Part shown: positions 9,795 through 16,801 of the stretch, one piece after another
How positions within the stretch are numbered: position 1 is the first letter of the stretch
Layout: each line of letters starts with the position of its first letter
Assembly: GCA_023436745.1 (NCBI GenBank)
Contig: JAEZHZ010000122.1
Coordinates: 1 to 19,997, forward strand
Direction: 5' to 3'
DNA from: Pseudomonadota bacterium
GTDB taxonomy: Bacteria > Pseudomonadota > Alphaproteobacteria > Rhizobiales > Devosiaceae
DNA: 19,997 nucleotides
Translations under genes and position numbers: made by a program
The notes under the pieces: generated by a model
Databases searched by the model: none
The model's input: only the letters and a program-made list of their open reading frames with translations
Told to the model about the DNA's origin: nothing

Positions 9795-10595
9795 ATGCCT
9801 GCAGCTTCCCCCGCGCTCAGCCCGGCTGAGCTCGACCGTTTCGTCACCGATGGCTACGTGCGCCTCGATGACGCCCTCCCGAGTGAACTCGCCGATCAGG
9901 GCCGCGCCATTCTCTGGCGCGATACCGGCGTCGACCCTGACGATCCCGCCACATGGACGCGGCCCGTGATCCGCCTTGGCGGCTATCACGACCTGCCGTT
10001 CCGCGAAGCCGCCAACACGTCGAAACTGCACTCGGCCTACGACCTGCTGGTCGGCAGCGGCCGGTGGGCACCACCACAGGGCCTCGGCACGTTCCCGGTC
10101 CGCTTTCCCTCCGATCAGGCGCCGGGCGACGACGGCTGGCACATCGACGGCAGCTTCATGCTGCCCACCGACGACCAGACGGACTTCATGAACGTCCGCG
10201 CCAATGTCACTTCCAGGGGGCGGGCGTTGCTGATGCTGTTCCTGTTCTCCGATGTGGGAGAGGACGATGCACCCACGCGCATCCGGGCTGGCTCGCACCT
10301 GGACGTTGCCCGTTACCTTCACCCGGCGGGCGACGAGGGCCGCACATTGAGAGACATGCTGGCGGATCGTCCCGACTGGTTCGACACCGGACGGGAGGCG
10401 CTCGCGACCGGGCCTGCGGGCACCGTCTACCTGTGCCATCCGTTCCTGGTGCACGCCGCGCAGCCGCACCGGGGCCGGACGGTCAAGTTCATGGCCCAGC
10501 CGCCGCTGTTCCCGAAGCAGCCGATCACGCTCGAACGGCCCGACGGCGCGTACTCGCCTGTTGAACTGGCAATCCGCTCGGCGATCGCCAGCTGA
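9795..10595 (+). CDS. Phytanoyl-CoA dioxygenase-family Fe(II)/2-oxoglutarate oxygenase
   Basis: This 266-residue cytoplasmic protein looks like a PhyH-type non-haem iron oxygenase that hydroxylates a small molecule using 2-oxoglutarate and oxygen. The facial triad is visible as H116 and D118 (GWHIDGSF) plus a distal His, most likely H220 in LVHAAQPHRG. R226 just after it may bind 2-oxoglutarate. The N-terminus (LSPAELDRFVTDGYVRLDDAL) is the usual PhyH opening. The substrate is unknown; no neighbouring biosynthetic cluster points to one. ATG 9795 is chosen because GGAA precedes it by about 8 nt and homologues start near here; an in-frame ATG at 9762 lies inside the last leader hairpin. The gene is convergent with hflC and separated from it by a shared terminator. 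Confidence 0.85.
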   Translation: MPAASPALSPAELDRFVTDGYVRLDDALPSELADQGRAILWRDTGVDPDDPATWTRPVIRLGGYHDLPFREAANTSKLHSAYDLLVGSGRWAPPQGLGTFPVRFPSDQAPGDDGWHIDGSFMLPTDDQTDFMNVRANVTSRGRALLMLFLFSDVGEDDAPTRIRAGSHLDVARYLHPAGDEGRTLRDMLADRPDWFDTGREALATGPAGTVYLCHPFLVHAAQPHRGRTVKFMAQPPLFPKQPITLERPDGAYSPVELAIRSAIAS

Positions 10596-10605
10596 GGGCA
10601 AAAAG

Positions 10606-10630
10606 AAAGGGCCGGCAGTGCCGGCCCTTT
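10606..10630. terminator. Bidirectional terminator between dioxygenase gene and hflC
   Basis: A perfect 11-bp stem (AAAGGGCCGGC / GCCGGCCCTTT) with a 3-nt loop lies between the convergent genes. On the minus strand it is followed by CTTTTT, so it is strongest for hflC. On the plus strand only TTT follows. Confidence 0.88.
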
Positions 10631-10644
10631 CGCGTCCTGTGCAG

Positions 10645-11754
10645 TTACTGCGCGGCGGGGGCGCCGGCAGCGTCGGGCTCGACCGCCGGTGTACCCGGGT
10701 CAGCCGGCGGGGGCACTTCGGTGCCGATCGTCGGCTGCAACTCGGAGCCATCTTCCAGCACGATCGACGGGGTCGGCGTCTCCTCGATGCCGAGGCCATC
10801 AAGAGCCGGCTCGTCCGTGCTGGGGAGTTCCGGCACGATGGCGGGCGCACGCGGCGGGGCCAGGTTCTCGGTGGCGGGCGGCAGTTCGCCATTCGAGCCG
10901 AAGTAGCGGAAGAACTCGCTCTCGGGCGACAGCACCATGGTGGTACCGGTGCCGGACAGGGCGTTCCGGTAGGACTGCATCGAGCGGAAGAACTCGAAGA
11001 ACTCCGGATCCTGACCATAGGCAGCCGCGAAGATGCGGTTCCGGTCGGCGTCGCCGGCACCACGGATGATCTCCGCGTCACGGGTTGCCGCGGCAACGAT
11101 CTCGACGGCCTGACGGTCGGCGATGGCGCGCAGGCTCTGGGCCTGCTCCTGACCACGGGCACGCAGCAGGGCAGCTTCGGCAAGACGTTCGGCGCGCATG
11201 CGCTCGAAGGTCTGTTCGAACACCTGGGCGGCAAGGTCCGTGCGCAGGATGCGGACGTCCACCACCTCGATGCCGAGGGCCTCGAGATCCGGCCGGATCA
11301 GGTTGCGGGCTTCGCGCATCATTTCCGGACGCTGCTCGGAGAGAGCGGCGTTGAACTCGCGCTGGCCGTAGACCTGGCGCAGCACGGCGGCGAAACGGGT
11401 CGCGACGCGGTCTTCCACCTGGGCCAACTGGCCCTGGGCGGCGATACGGAACCGCAGCGGATCCACGATGCGGTAGGTGATGAAGGCGTCGACTTCATAG
11501 AAGGCCCCGCCCGACACCTGCACGCGCAGATTGGTGATGTCCTGCCGCAGCAGGCGATCCTCGATGATCTGCACGGTGTCGACCAGGTCGGTCGGAATCT
11601 TGAAGTAGAGACCGGGCTCGGTCCGCACTTCGCTGATCTGGCCGAACCGCAGGACGATGGCCTGCTCGCGCTCGTTGACCACGTACATGGACGAGAAGAA
11701 GACGTAGAGGGCCGCGACAATGACGGCGCCAATGATGATGAGGCGATTGTTCAT
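10645..11754 (-). CDS. hflC: FtsH protease modulator HflC (SPFH/prohibitin family)
   Basis: The 369-residue protein is the HflC partner of HflK. Together they form a large membrane-anchored cage around FtsH and modulate its degradation of membrane proteins. One N-terminal transmembrane helix (about 5-25, LIIIGAVIVAALYVFF) precedes the SPFH/band-7 domain, which starts VVNEREQAIVLRFGQI and includes DVRILRTDL. A long helical region, about 165-265, is rich in R/A/E. The last 70-80 residues are a Pro/Ala/Glu-rich low-complexity tail (PPPADPGTPAVEPDAAGAPAAQ-type composition), longer than in the 334-residue E. coli protein and probably disordered. The ATG lies 5 nt after the hflK stop, so the two are tightly coupled. 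A strong terminator follows. Confidence 0.95.
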   Translation of the reverse strand: MNNRLIIIGAVIVAALYVFFSSMYVVNEREQAIVLRFGQISEVRTEPGLYFKIPTDLVDTVQIIEDRLLRQDITNLRVQVSGGAFYEVDAFITYRIVDPLRFRIAAQGQLAQVEDRVATRFAAVLRQVYGQREFNAALSEQRPEMMREARNLIRPDLEALGIEVVDVRILRTDLAAQVFEQTFERMRAERLAEAALLRARGQEQAQSLRAIADRQAVEIVAAATRDAEIIRGAGDADRNRIFAAAYGQDPEFFEFFRSMQSYRNALSGTGTTMVLSPESEFFRYFGSNGELPPATENLAPPRAPAIVPELPSTDEPALDGLGIEETPTPSIVLEDGSELQPTIGTEVPPPADPGTPAVEPDAAGAPAAQ

Positions 11755-11759
11755 TTACG

Positions 11760-12875
11760 TCAGTTCCCCGTCGAGCTGGTGGGCGCGGCGCCGGTCGAAC
11801 TGTTCGACCTCAACTCCGGCAGGGGCAGATATGGAATGACGCCCTGGCCGCCAGCACCCGTTTCCACGAGCACCTTGTTGGACTGCCCGATCACCTCTTC
11901 CATGGTTTCAAGGAACAGGCGCTTGCGGGTCACGTCGGGGGCGTTGACGTATTCGGCGTAGATCCTGTTGAAACGTTCCGCCTCACCGGTGGCTTCCTGC
12001 ACCACTCGGTTGGCATAGGCGGCAGCGTCTTCACGCAGCGCGGCAGCACGACCGCGGGCATCACCCAGCAGTGTGTTGGCGTACTGGCGGGCTTCTTCCT
12101 GCAGGCGGTCTTCGTCCTGCTCGGCGCGCTGAACTTCGTTGAAGGCGTCCGCGACTTCCGCCGGCGGAGCAGCACCTTCGATCGAGACCTGGCTGATGGT
12201 GACGCCCATGCCATAGCTGTCGACCACCTGCTGGGTGATCTCCTGCACCTCGATCTCGATGCCGGCCTGATCGTCACGGAACACGTCGTTGGCCGGACGG
12301 CGGCCGACGACCTCACGCATGGCGCTTTCGGCCGTGGCGCGGATCATGGCGTCCGGATCACGGACGTTAAAGAGATAGTCGATCGGATTGCTGACCGACC
12401 AGAATACGGAGAAGCGCACGTCGACGATGTTCTGGTCGCCCGAGAGCATCAGACCGTCGTCGTCGCTGGTGCGATCGCCGCTGTTGGTGCCGCCGATGGT
12501 GAGCTGGTTGACCGCGAGCGATGCGCGCTCGACGGTTTCGATCGGCCACAGGTGGAAGTGCAGGCCCGCCTGAGCGAGTTCCGGCTTCGGAGCACCGAAG
12601 CGCAGCTCGACGCCAACTTCGCCTTCATCCACCGTGTAGACGGCGTTCAGCAGCCAGAAGACCGCGACGACGAGGATTGCACCGATGATTGCCCAGCGGC
12701 CGCCGGGCACACCGCCACGGAACTGATCGCGGCCACGATTGAGAATATCCTCGAGGTTCGGTGTATTGCCACCGGGACGACGCGGGCCACCGCCGCCACC
12801 CCCTGGCGCCTGGCCCCAGGGACCGCCGCCCCCATTGTTGCGGCCACCCCCGCCTCCGTTACTCTCCCAGGGCAT
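11760..12875 (-). CDS. hflK: FtsH protease modulator HflK (SPFH/prohibitin family)
   Basis: This 371-residue protein is the HflK half of the HflK-HflC cage controlling FtsH. The first 55 residues are glycine/asparagine/proline-rich (MPWESNGGGGGRNNGGGGPW), as is typical of the HflK cytoplasmic N-terminus. They are followed by NLEDILNRGRDQF and one transmembrane helix (about 60-82, WAIIGAILVVAVFWLL). The band-7 domain begins YTVDEGEVGVELRFG, and a helical stretch rich in Q/E/A/R occupies about 230-300. The C-terminus is short and Ser/Thr/Asn-rich. It is first in the hflKC operon and has its own predicted promoter 32-67 nt upstream, inside the end of folA. Confidence 0.96.
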   Translation of the reverse strand: MPWESNGGGGGRNNGGGGPWGQAPGGGGGGPRRPGGNTPNLEDILNRGRDQFRGGVPGGRWAIIGAILVVAVFWLLNAVYTVDEGEVGVELRFGAPKPELAQAGLHFHLWPIETVERASLAVNQLTIGGTNSGDRTSDDDGLMLSGDQNIVDVRFSVFWSVSNPIDYLFNVRDPDAMIRATAESAMREVVGRRPANDVFRDDQAGIEIEVQEITQQVVDSYGMGVTISQVSIEGAAPPAEVADAFNEVQRAEQDEDRLQEEARQYANTLLGDARGRAAALREDAAAYANRVVQEATGEAERFNRIYAEYVNAPDVTRKRLFLETMEEVIGQSNKVLVETGAGGQGVIPYLPLPELRSNSSTGAAPTSSTGN

Positions 12876-12913
12876 CGCGATCCTTTCGGCAGTGTTGTGA
12901 TGTCTTGGCGCCC

Positions 12914-12942
12914 TATATAGGCAAGGCGTCGGGGGCGATCAA
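12914..12942 (-). promoter_or_regulatory. Sigma70-type promoter of hflKC
   Basis: Reading the minus strand, TTGATC (12942-12937) and TATATA (12919-12914) are separated by exactly 17 nt. The predicted start is near 12907, giving a leader of about 30 nt for hflK. The -35 box contains the folA stop codon (12941-12939). The core GCCTTGCCTATATAGG is identical to that of the ssrA promoter. Confidence 0.75.
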
Positions 12943-13463
12943 TGAGCGGGCACTGTTCGTCGCTCATACACTTTGACGCGGTACTGTGCGGCATCACGGG
13001 GATCGGACGCAACCTCCGGCTCCTCGACCACCCGCCACAGCTCGGGCTCGATTGGCGGAAAGTGCACGTTCCCCTCCGGCTCCAGGTCCACATGGCTGAT
13101 GTAAAGCCTGTCGGCGCGGGGCATCAGCTGCTCGTAGATGGTGCCGCCGCCGATGATCATGACCTCGTTCACGCCGTCCCGCGCGGCGATCTCCGAGGCG
13201 CGGCGCAGCGCTTCATCGAGCGTGTGAACCACCACCGTACCCTCGGCGCGGAAGTCCGGATCACGGGTCACAATGATGTTGGTGCGGCCAGGCAGGGGCT
13301 TGCCGACGGTTTCGTACTGCTTGCGGCCCATCACCATCGGCTTGCCCATGGTGGTGCGCTTGAAGAAGGCGAAGTCGGACGGGATACGCCAGGGGATGTC
13401 CTGCTCGTTGCCGATGACCCCGTTGCGGGCGACGGCGGCGATCATGGCGATCTTCACGGGCAT
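12939..13463 (-). CDS. folA: Dihydrofolate reductase
   Basis: The 174-residue enzyme reduces dihydrofolate to tetrahydrofolate with NADPH and is the target of trimethoprim. Landmarks are the N-terminal strand IAMIAAVARNGVIGNEQDIPW and the catalytic acid D30 in IPSDFAFFKR. The NADPH-binding MGRKQYETVGKPLPGRTNIIVTRD segment and MIIGGGTIYEQLMPRADRLYISHV complete the core. I chose ATG 13463: the residues before it have no DHFR character, and the start overlaps the GNAT stop by 10 nt, implying translational coupling. ThyA upstream produces the dihydrofolate that FolA recycles, so the two belong to one metabolic unit. The stop codon lies inside the -35 box of the hflK promoter. Confidence 0.97.
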   Translation of the reverse strand: MPVKIAMIAAVARNGVIGNEQDIPWRIPSDFAFFKRTTMGKPMVMGRKQYETVGKPLPGRTNIIVTRDPDFRAEGTVVVHTLDEALRRASEIAARDGVNEVMIIGGGTIYEQLMPRADRLYISHVDLEPEGNVHFPPIEPELWRVVEEPEVASDPRDAAQYRVKVYERRTVPAH

Positions 13464-13939
13464 GCGGCCCCCAGGCGTTCCAGTGCCTCGCCATCGACGC
13501 GGACCTTGGTCCATTCGTCCTGCATGACGCCGCCCTGGCTCTTGTAGAATGCGATGGAAGGCTCGTTCCAGTCCAGCACCCACCACTCGAGGCGCCCCAG
13601 TTGCTCCCGCACGCAGCGCCGGGCCAGATTTGCCAGCAGCGCCTTGCCGACGCCTTTGCCGCGGGCAACCGGATCGACATAGAGGTCCTCGAGCCAGATG
13701 CCGTGCCTGCCCTGGAACGTGGAATAGGTGTAGAACCACAGGCTCAGGCCCACCGGCTCCCCCTGCCACTCGGCGATGTCCGCAAAGACGCGGGGGCTCG
13801 CCCCGAACAGGTCTCGATCGAGGTCGGCTTCGGTAGCCTTCACCTCGTGCTCGAGTTTCTCGTAGGCGGCAAGATCACGGATGAAGTGCAGGACAAGGCG
13901 GGCTTCACCGGCAACGGCAGGGCGGATAGTCAGGGTCAT
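13454..13939 (-). CDS. GNAT-family N-acetyltransferase (SSAT-like)
   Basis: This 161-residue protein carries the GNAT acetyl-CoA-binding core WLEDLYVDPVARGKGVGKALL (about 82-102) followed by the WWVLDWNEPSIAFYKSQGG segment. This pair resembles the spermidine/diamine acetyltransferase-like branch (COG0456/SSAT type), which acetylates a primary amine. The true substrate is unknown. The start ATG 13939 begins the usual TIRPAVAGEARLVLHFI strand-helix opening; the upstream region has only a weak ribosome binding site. The last 10 nt overlap folA, so FolA synthesis may depend on translation of this gene. Confidence 0.9.
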   Translation of the reverse strand: MTLTIRPAVAGEARLVLHFIRDLAAYEKLEHEVKATEADLDRDLFGASPRVFADIAEWQGEPVGLSLWFYTYSTFQGRHGIWLEDLYVDPVARGKGVGKALLANLARRCVREQLGRLEWWVLDWNEPSIAFYKSQGGVMQDEWTKVRVDGEALERLGAACP

Positions 13940-14017
13940 CAGGTCGTCCGGGGTATAGGAGCAGACAAGCGCCGACCCGCCGATCTGGCGTACGGCGGCG
14001 GAGCATTGCTGCCGAAG

Positions 14018-15022
14018 TCAGAGGTCGTTGCGCTCGAGGATCAGGATGTCGAGTTCTTCCTGCGGCCAGTAGTTCTCCTTCACCATCTCGAAGGTGGTGG
14101 GCCCGATCTTCTTCACATCCTCGCCGCAGAAGGAAACAAGATTGGCGGGATTGCCCTTGTCGACCACGAGACGGAACTTCTCGATGCCGCCGCCCGCCCA
14201 GTTGCCGCCCGTGGTCAGGATGTAGCTGAGCCAGCTTTCAAAGAAGGGGGCCGACCAGGGCTCGTCGGGATTGGCAAGGGTAGCGCGCACTGCCGCGAGG
14301 AAATCGTCATCGGTGCAGTACTTCTGCCGATACTCGGTGGCAGGATCGTAATCCTCATAGGGCTCGGACAGGAATGCGACGCCGACCGTGCCGCCGACGC
14401 TGGGCCTGTAGCGGTGTTCGACTGTCACCGTCTCGCCGGCGGGGAATGTGGCTTCCCATGTGTAGGTGGCCCGATACGTCCAGTTGGGCCAGTGGTGCTT
14501 CTCCCAGCCCTCGCCCGCGTCGAACTCGTCGGGAGCGGCAAGGCCGAGATGCAGCAGCGTCTCGAGCGTCTCCCCCTCCAGCGCATCGACGGCATCGATG
14601 GCCTCCTGACGGATCGGCACCAGCGGGATGCCGAGCTGGCGCAGCAACTTGGTGCGATCGACACCAGCGGCGAATGCGTACTCGTGCAGCGTCGTCTCGA
14701 CCGGCTCCCCCTCGAACAGCGTCTCGAACTCGAACAGGTTGTCGGCCGGTCCGGTGGGATATCCGACCGGTGAAAAGTGGTTGGGCACGATGTCGGGCAT
14801 CGGGAAGGCGACCAGAAGCGTGTGATCCTGATCGCTGTCGTTGCGGAACTCGTAGACGACGCGGATCTCGTGCTTCGAGATGTAGAGATCCTCGCTGGCC
14901 ATGGCGATCTCACCATGGCTGACGAACTCCAGCCCGCCGGTCGTCAGCACCGCGGCAGTGTCGTTGGCGAGGACAGGCGAAGCCAGCAGGACCGCCACAA
15001 ACGTGGCACCGAGATTACGCAT
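14018..15022 (-). CDS. DUF4424-family secreted protein
   Basis: This 334-residue protein has a cleavable Sec signal peptide: MRNLGATFVAVLLASPVLA, then NDTAA, with cleavage expected after residue 19-20. The mature part is acidic, rich in Trp, Tyr and Glu, and predicted mostly beta. Recognisable DUF4424 stretches are AVLTTGGLEF near the mature N-terminus, DLYISKHEIRVVYEF, and FRLVVDKGNPANLVSFC near the end. The family is common in Rhizobiales and has no established function. Two cysteines (in KYCTDD and VSFCGED) could form a disulphide in the periplasm. It sits between the thyA-mazG pair and GNAT-folA, 107 nt from the former, so it may have its own promoter. Confidence 0.85.
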   Translation of the reverse strand: MRNLGATFVAVLLASPVLANDTAAVLTTGGLEFVSHGEIAMASEDLYISKHEIRVVYEFRNDSDQDHTLLVAFPMPDIVPNHFSPVGYPTGPADNLFEFETLFEGEPVETTLHEYAFAAGVDRTKLLRQLGIPLVPIRQEAIDAVDALEGETLETLLHLGLAAPDEFDAGEGWEKHHWPNWTYRATYTWEATFPAGETVTVEHRYRPSVGGTVGVAFLSEPYEDYDPATEYRQKYCTDDDFLAAVRATLANPDEPWSAPFFESWLSYILTTGGNWAGGGIEKFRLVVDKGNPANLVSFCGEDVKKIGPTTFEMVKENYWPQEELDILILERNDL

Positions 15023-15073
15023 CGTCAGCTTCCCCTACGATTCCGGTTCCGGAGTTCTAGCCGGTTTTGTCTG

Positions 15074-15106
15074 CGCGGCGAAGATGAGGGCTGGTTGTTC
15101 GCCGCG
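15074..15106. repeat. Inverted repeat upstream of the DUF4424 gene
   Basis: CGCGGCGAA (15074-15082) and TTCGCCGCG (15098-15106) form a perfect 9-bp stem with a 15-nt loop, between the MazG-like stop and the DUF4424 start. There is no T-tract in the minus direction. It may be a weak terminator or an operator. Confidence 0.4.
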
Positions 15107-15129
15107 ACAGAGAGGTGCAGAATCGGCCG

Positions 15130-15456
15130 CTAGCCGTCGGCTTCAGGGGGAAGGTAGGCAAACCACTTGCGCTCGAGCGCTTCCTCGAGGTCGATGCCGT
15201 TCTCACGGGCGAACAGCAGCAGCGTCGACAGGACATCGGCAGCCTCGTCGGCCATGGCTCGCGACACAGTCTGCTGGTCGGCGCCACGTAGCCGGCCCCG
15301 GCCAGTGGACCGCAGATACTCGGCGGTGAGCTCTCCGAGCTCTTCCTGCAGCTTCAGCAGGTACCAGTCGCGGTTCCGCGCTATGGCGAAGCGCTCCGCA
15401 TAACCGTCCGAAACCCGAGCAGCGAGCCTTCCGAGTTCCGAAAGGCTGCGGCTCAT
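15130..15456 (-). CDS. MazG-like nucleotide pyrophosphohydrolase
   Basis: This 108-residue all-helical protein matches the MazG/dUTPase-like NTP pyrophosphatase fold. The metal-binding signature is present as E38-E39-E42 in KLQEELGELTAEY and E71-D74 in DEAADVLSTLL. Such enzymes hydrolyse (d)NTPs to (d)NMP and pyrophosphate for pool sanitation; the exact nucleotide is not readable from sequence. Its ATG overlaps the thyA TGA in the four bases ATGA, so it is translationally coupled to thyA. A longer open frame on this strand extends upstream, but it lies over thyA in another frame and is a shadow. A phosphoribosyl-ATP pyrophosphatase (HisE) is an alternative, but no his genes are nearby. Confidence 0.8.
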   Translation of the reverse strand: MSRSLSELGRLAARVSDGYAERFAIARNRDWYLLKLQEELGELTAEYLRSTGRGRLRGADQQTVSRAMADEAADVLSTLLLFARENGIDLEEALERKWFAYLPPEADG

Positions 15457-16247
15457 ACCGCCACCGCGCCCTTGATGTGCGGATGCGGATCGTAGCCTTC
15501 GAACGTGAAGTCCTCGAAGGTGAAGTCCTCGAGCCGCTGTGCTTCCGGGTTCATCACCAGCCTCGGCAGCGGCCTCGGCTCGCGCGTGAGCTGCAGCCGC
15601 GCCTGCTCGAAGTGGTTCGAATACAGATGCACGTCGCCGAAGGTGTGGACGAAGTCCCCCACCTCGAGGCCTGTCACCTGGGCCATCATGTGCGTCAGCA
15701 GGGCATAGGAGGCGATGTTGAACGGCACGCCGAGGAAGGTGTCGGCCGAGCGCTGGTAGAGCTGGCAGCTGAGCCTGCCGTTGGCGACGTAGAACTGGAA
15801 GAGGCAATGGCACGGCGGCAGTGCCATCTCGTCGACCTCGGCCGGGTTCCATGCCGAGACGATGTGGCGGCGGGAATCCGGCTTGGTGCGGATGGATTCG
15901 ACCACGTTGGCGATTTGGTCGATATGCCGGCCGTCGGGGGCGGGCCAGCTGCGCCACTGCGAACCGTAGACAGGGCCCAGATCGCCATTCTCGTCGGCCC
16001 ATTCGTCCCAGATCTTGACGCCGCGCTCCTGCAGCCAGCGCACATTGGTGTCGCCGCGCAGGAACCAGAGAAGTTCATAGACGATGGACTTGAGGTGCAG
16101 CTTCTTGGTGGTGACCAGCGGAAAGCCCTCGGTGAGGTCAAACCGCATCTGGTAGCCGAACAGCGAGCGCGTGCCCGTGCCGGTACGGTCGGACTTGTCG
16201 ACCCCGCGCTCGAGGATGTCGGACAGAAGCTGAAGATATTGCTGCAT
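15453..16247 (-). CDS. thyA: Thymidylate synthase
   Basis: The 264-residue enzyme methylates dUMP to dTMP using methylenetetrahydrofolate and yields dihydrofolate. MQQYLQLLSDILERG and DRTGTGTRSLFG align with the E. coli start, so ATG 16247 is chosen although the frame is open for 51 more codons. The catalytic cysteine is C146 in LPPCHCLFQFYV, and its position equals that of E. coli. RRHIVSAWNP (dUMP phosphate binding) and the C-terminal GYDPHPHIKGAVAV are present. Just before this C-terminus the pentapeptide EDFTF occurs twice in tandem. It is first gene of the minus-strand thyA to hflC stretch and divergent from the Rid gene. Confidence 0.98.
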   Translation of the reverse strand: MQQYLQLLSDILERGVDKSDRTGTGTRSLFGYQMRFDLTEGFPLVTTKKLHLKSIVYELLWFLRGDTNVRWLQERGVKIWDEWADENGDLGPVYGSQWRSWPAPDGRHIDQIANVVESIRTKPDSRRHIVSAWNPAEVDEMALPPCHCLFQFYVANGRLSCQLYQRSADTFLGVPFNIASYALLTHMMAQVTGLEVGDFVHTFGDVHLYSNHFEQARLQLTREPRPLPRLVMNPEAQRLEDFTFEDFTFEGYDPHPHIKGAVAV

Positions 16248-16347
16248 GCCTTGATCGTACGCCGATTCGCGACCCGCCTTCGACGCGATGGAGAAGCCTG
16301 CGCACAACTTCGCTCGCTGAGGTAACCTAGTACCGCCACTAAAGGTG

Positions 16348-16380
16348 CCATGCGCTGTCAGCAGGATACTGCTAGCATGG
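16348..16380 (+). repeat. Nested inverted repeat upstream of the Rid gene
   Basis: Outer arms CCATGC (16348-16353) and GCATGG (16375-16380) enclose inner arms AGCAG (16360-16364) and CTGCT (16369-16373). It ends 22 nt before the Rid-family start codon and lies in the thyA/Rid divergent region. It could be an operator or a 5' UTR hairpin. Confidence 0.4.
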
Positions 16381-16402
16381 ACGGGCACAACAGGAGGCAC
16401 CG

Positions 16403-16801
16403 ATGCAGATCGAGTATCTCAACCCCGAGGGCATGCACAGAAACCCCGCCTTCTCGCAGGGCATCATCATCCCGGCCGGCGCGCGGATGCTGCTGGTCGG
16501 CGGCCAGAATGCCGTGAACGCCGACGGGGAGATCGTCGGCAAGGGCGACATCGGCCGGCAGACCGAACAGGCGCTCGCCAACATGATGACCGTCATCGAG
16601 GCCGCAGGCGGCCGGCTCGAGGACCTGGTGAAGGTCACGCTCGTCATCCAGCACGGGGTGGACCTGCAGGCCGGGTTCGCGGCCTGGATGAAGCTATGGG
16701 GCCAGCGGCCGAACCCGCCGACCGTAACGGCCCTCTTCGTTGCCGGTCTGGCCCATCCTGACTACCTGATCGAGATCGAGGCACAGGTGGTGCTGACGTG
16801 A
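16403..16801 (+). CDS. Rid-family (YjgF/YER057c/UK114) protein
   Basis: This 132-residue protein has the Rid/chorismate-mutase-like trimer fold. GGQNAVNADGEIVGKGDIGRQTEQALANMMTVIEAAGG and the closing LIEIEAQVVL are typical of the family. Archetypal RidA removes 2-aminoacrylate-type imines made by PLP enzymes, using an arginine (R105 in E. coli) near the C-terminus. Here the matching stretch reads VAGLAHPDYLIEIEA, with glycine where that arginine would be, so I do not call it RidA. It may be one of the Rid subfamilies without proven imine deaminase activity. AGGAGG lies 5 nt before the ATG. Its stop overlaps the GTG of the next gene. Confidence 0.88.
   Translation: MQIEYLNPEGMHRNPAFSQGIIIPAGARMLLVGGQNAVNADGEIVGKGDIGRQTEQALANMMTVIEAAGGRLEDLVKVTLVIQHGVDLQAGFAAWMKLWGQRPNPPTVTALFVAGLAHPDYLIEIEAQVVLT

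Noticed and set aside
9780..11234. A 484-codon minus-strand frame over the dioxygenase gene and hflC
   Set aside because: It runs antisense to one certain gene and out of frame in another, crosses the terminator at 10606-10630, and has shadow composition.
10561..11961. A 466-codon plus-strand frame antisense to hflC and hflK
   Set aside because: No domain is visible and the composition is that of an antisense shadow in high-GC DNA.
15457..16002. N-terminal extension of the MazG-like frame upstream of ATG 15456
   Set aside because: The extension lies over thyA in another frame and is Arg/Pro/His-rich; the real start overlaps the thyA stop as ATGA.
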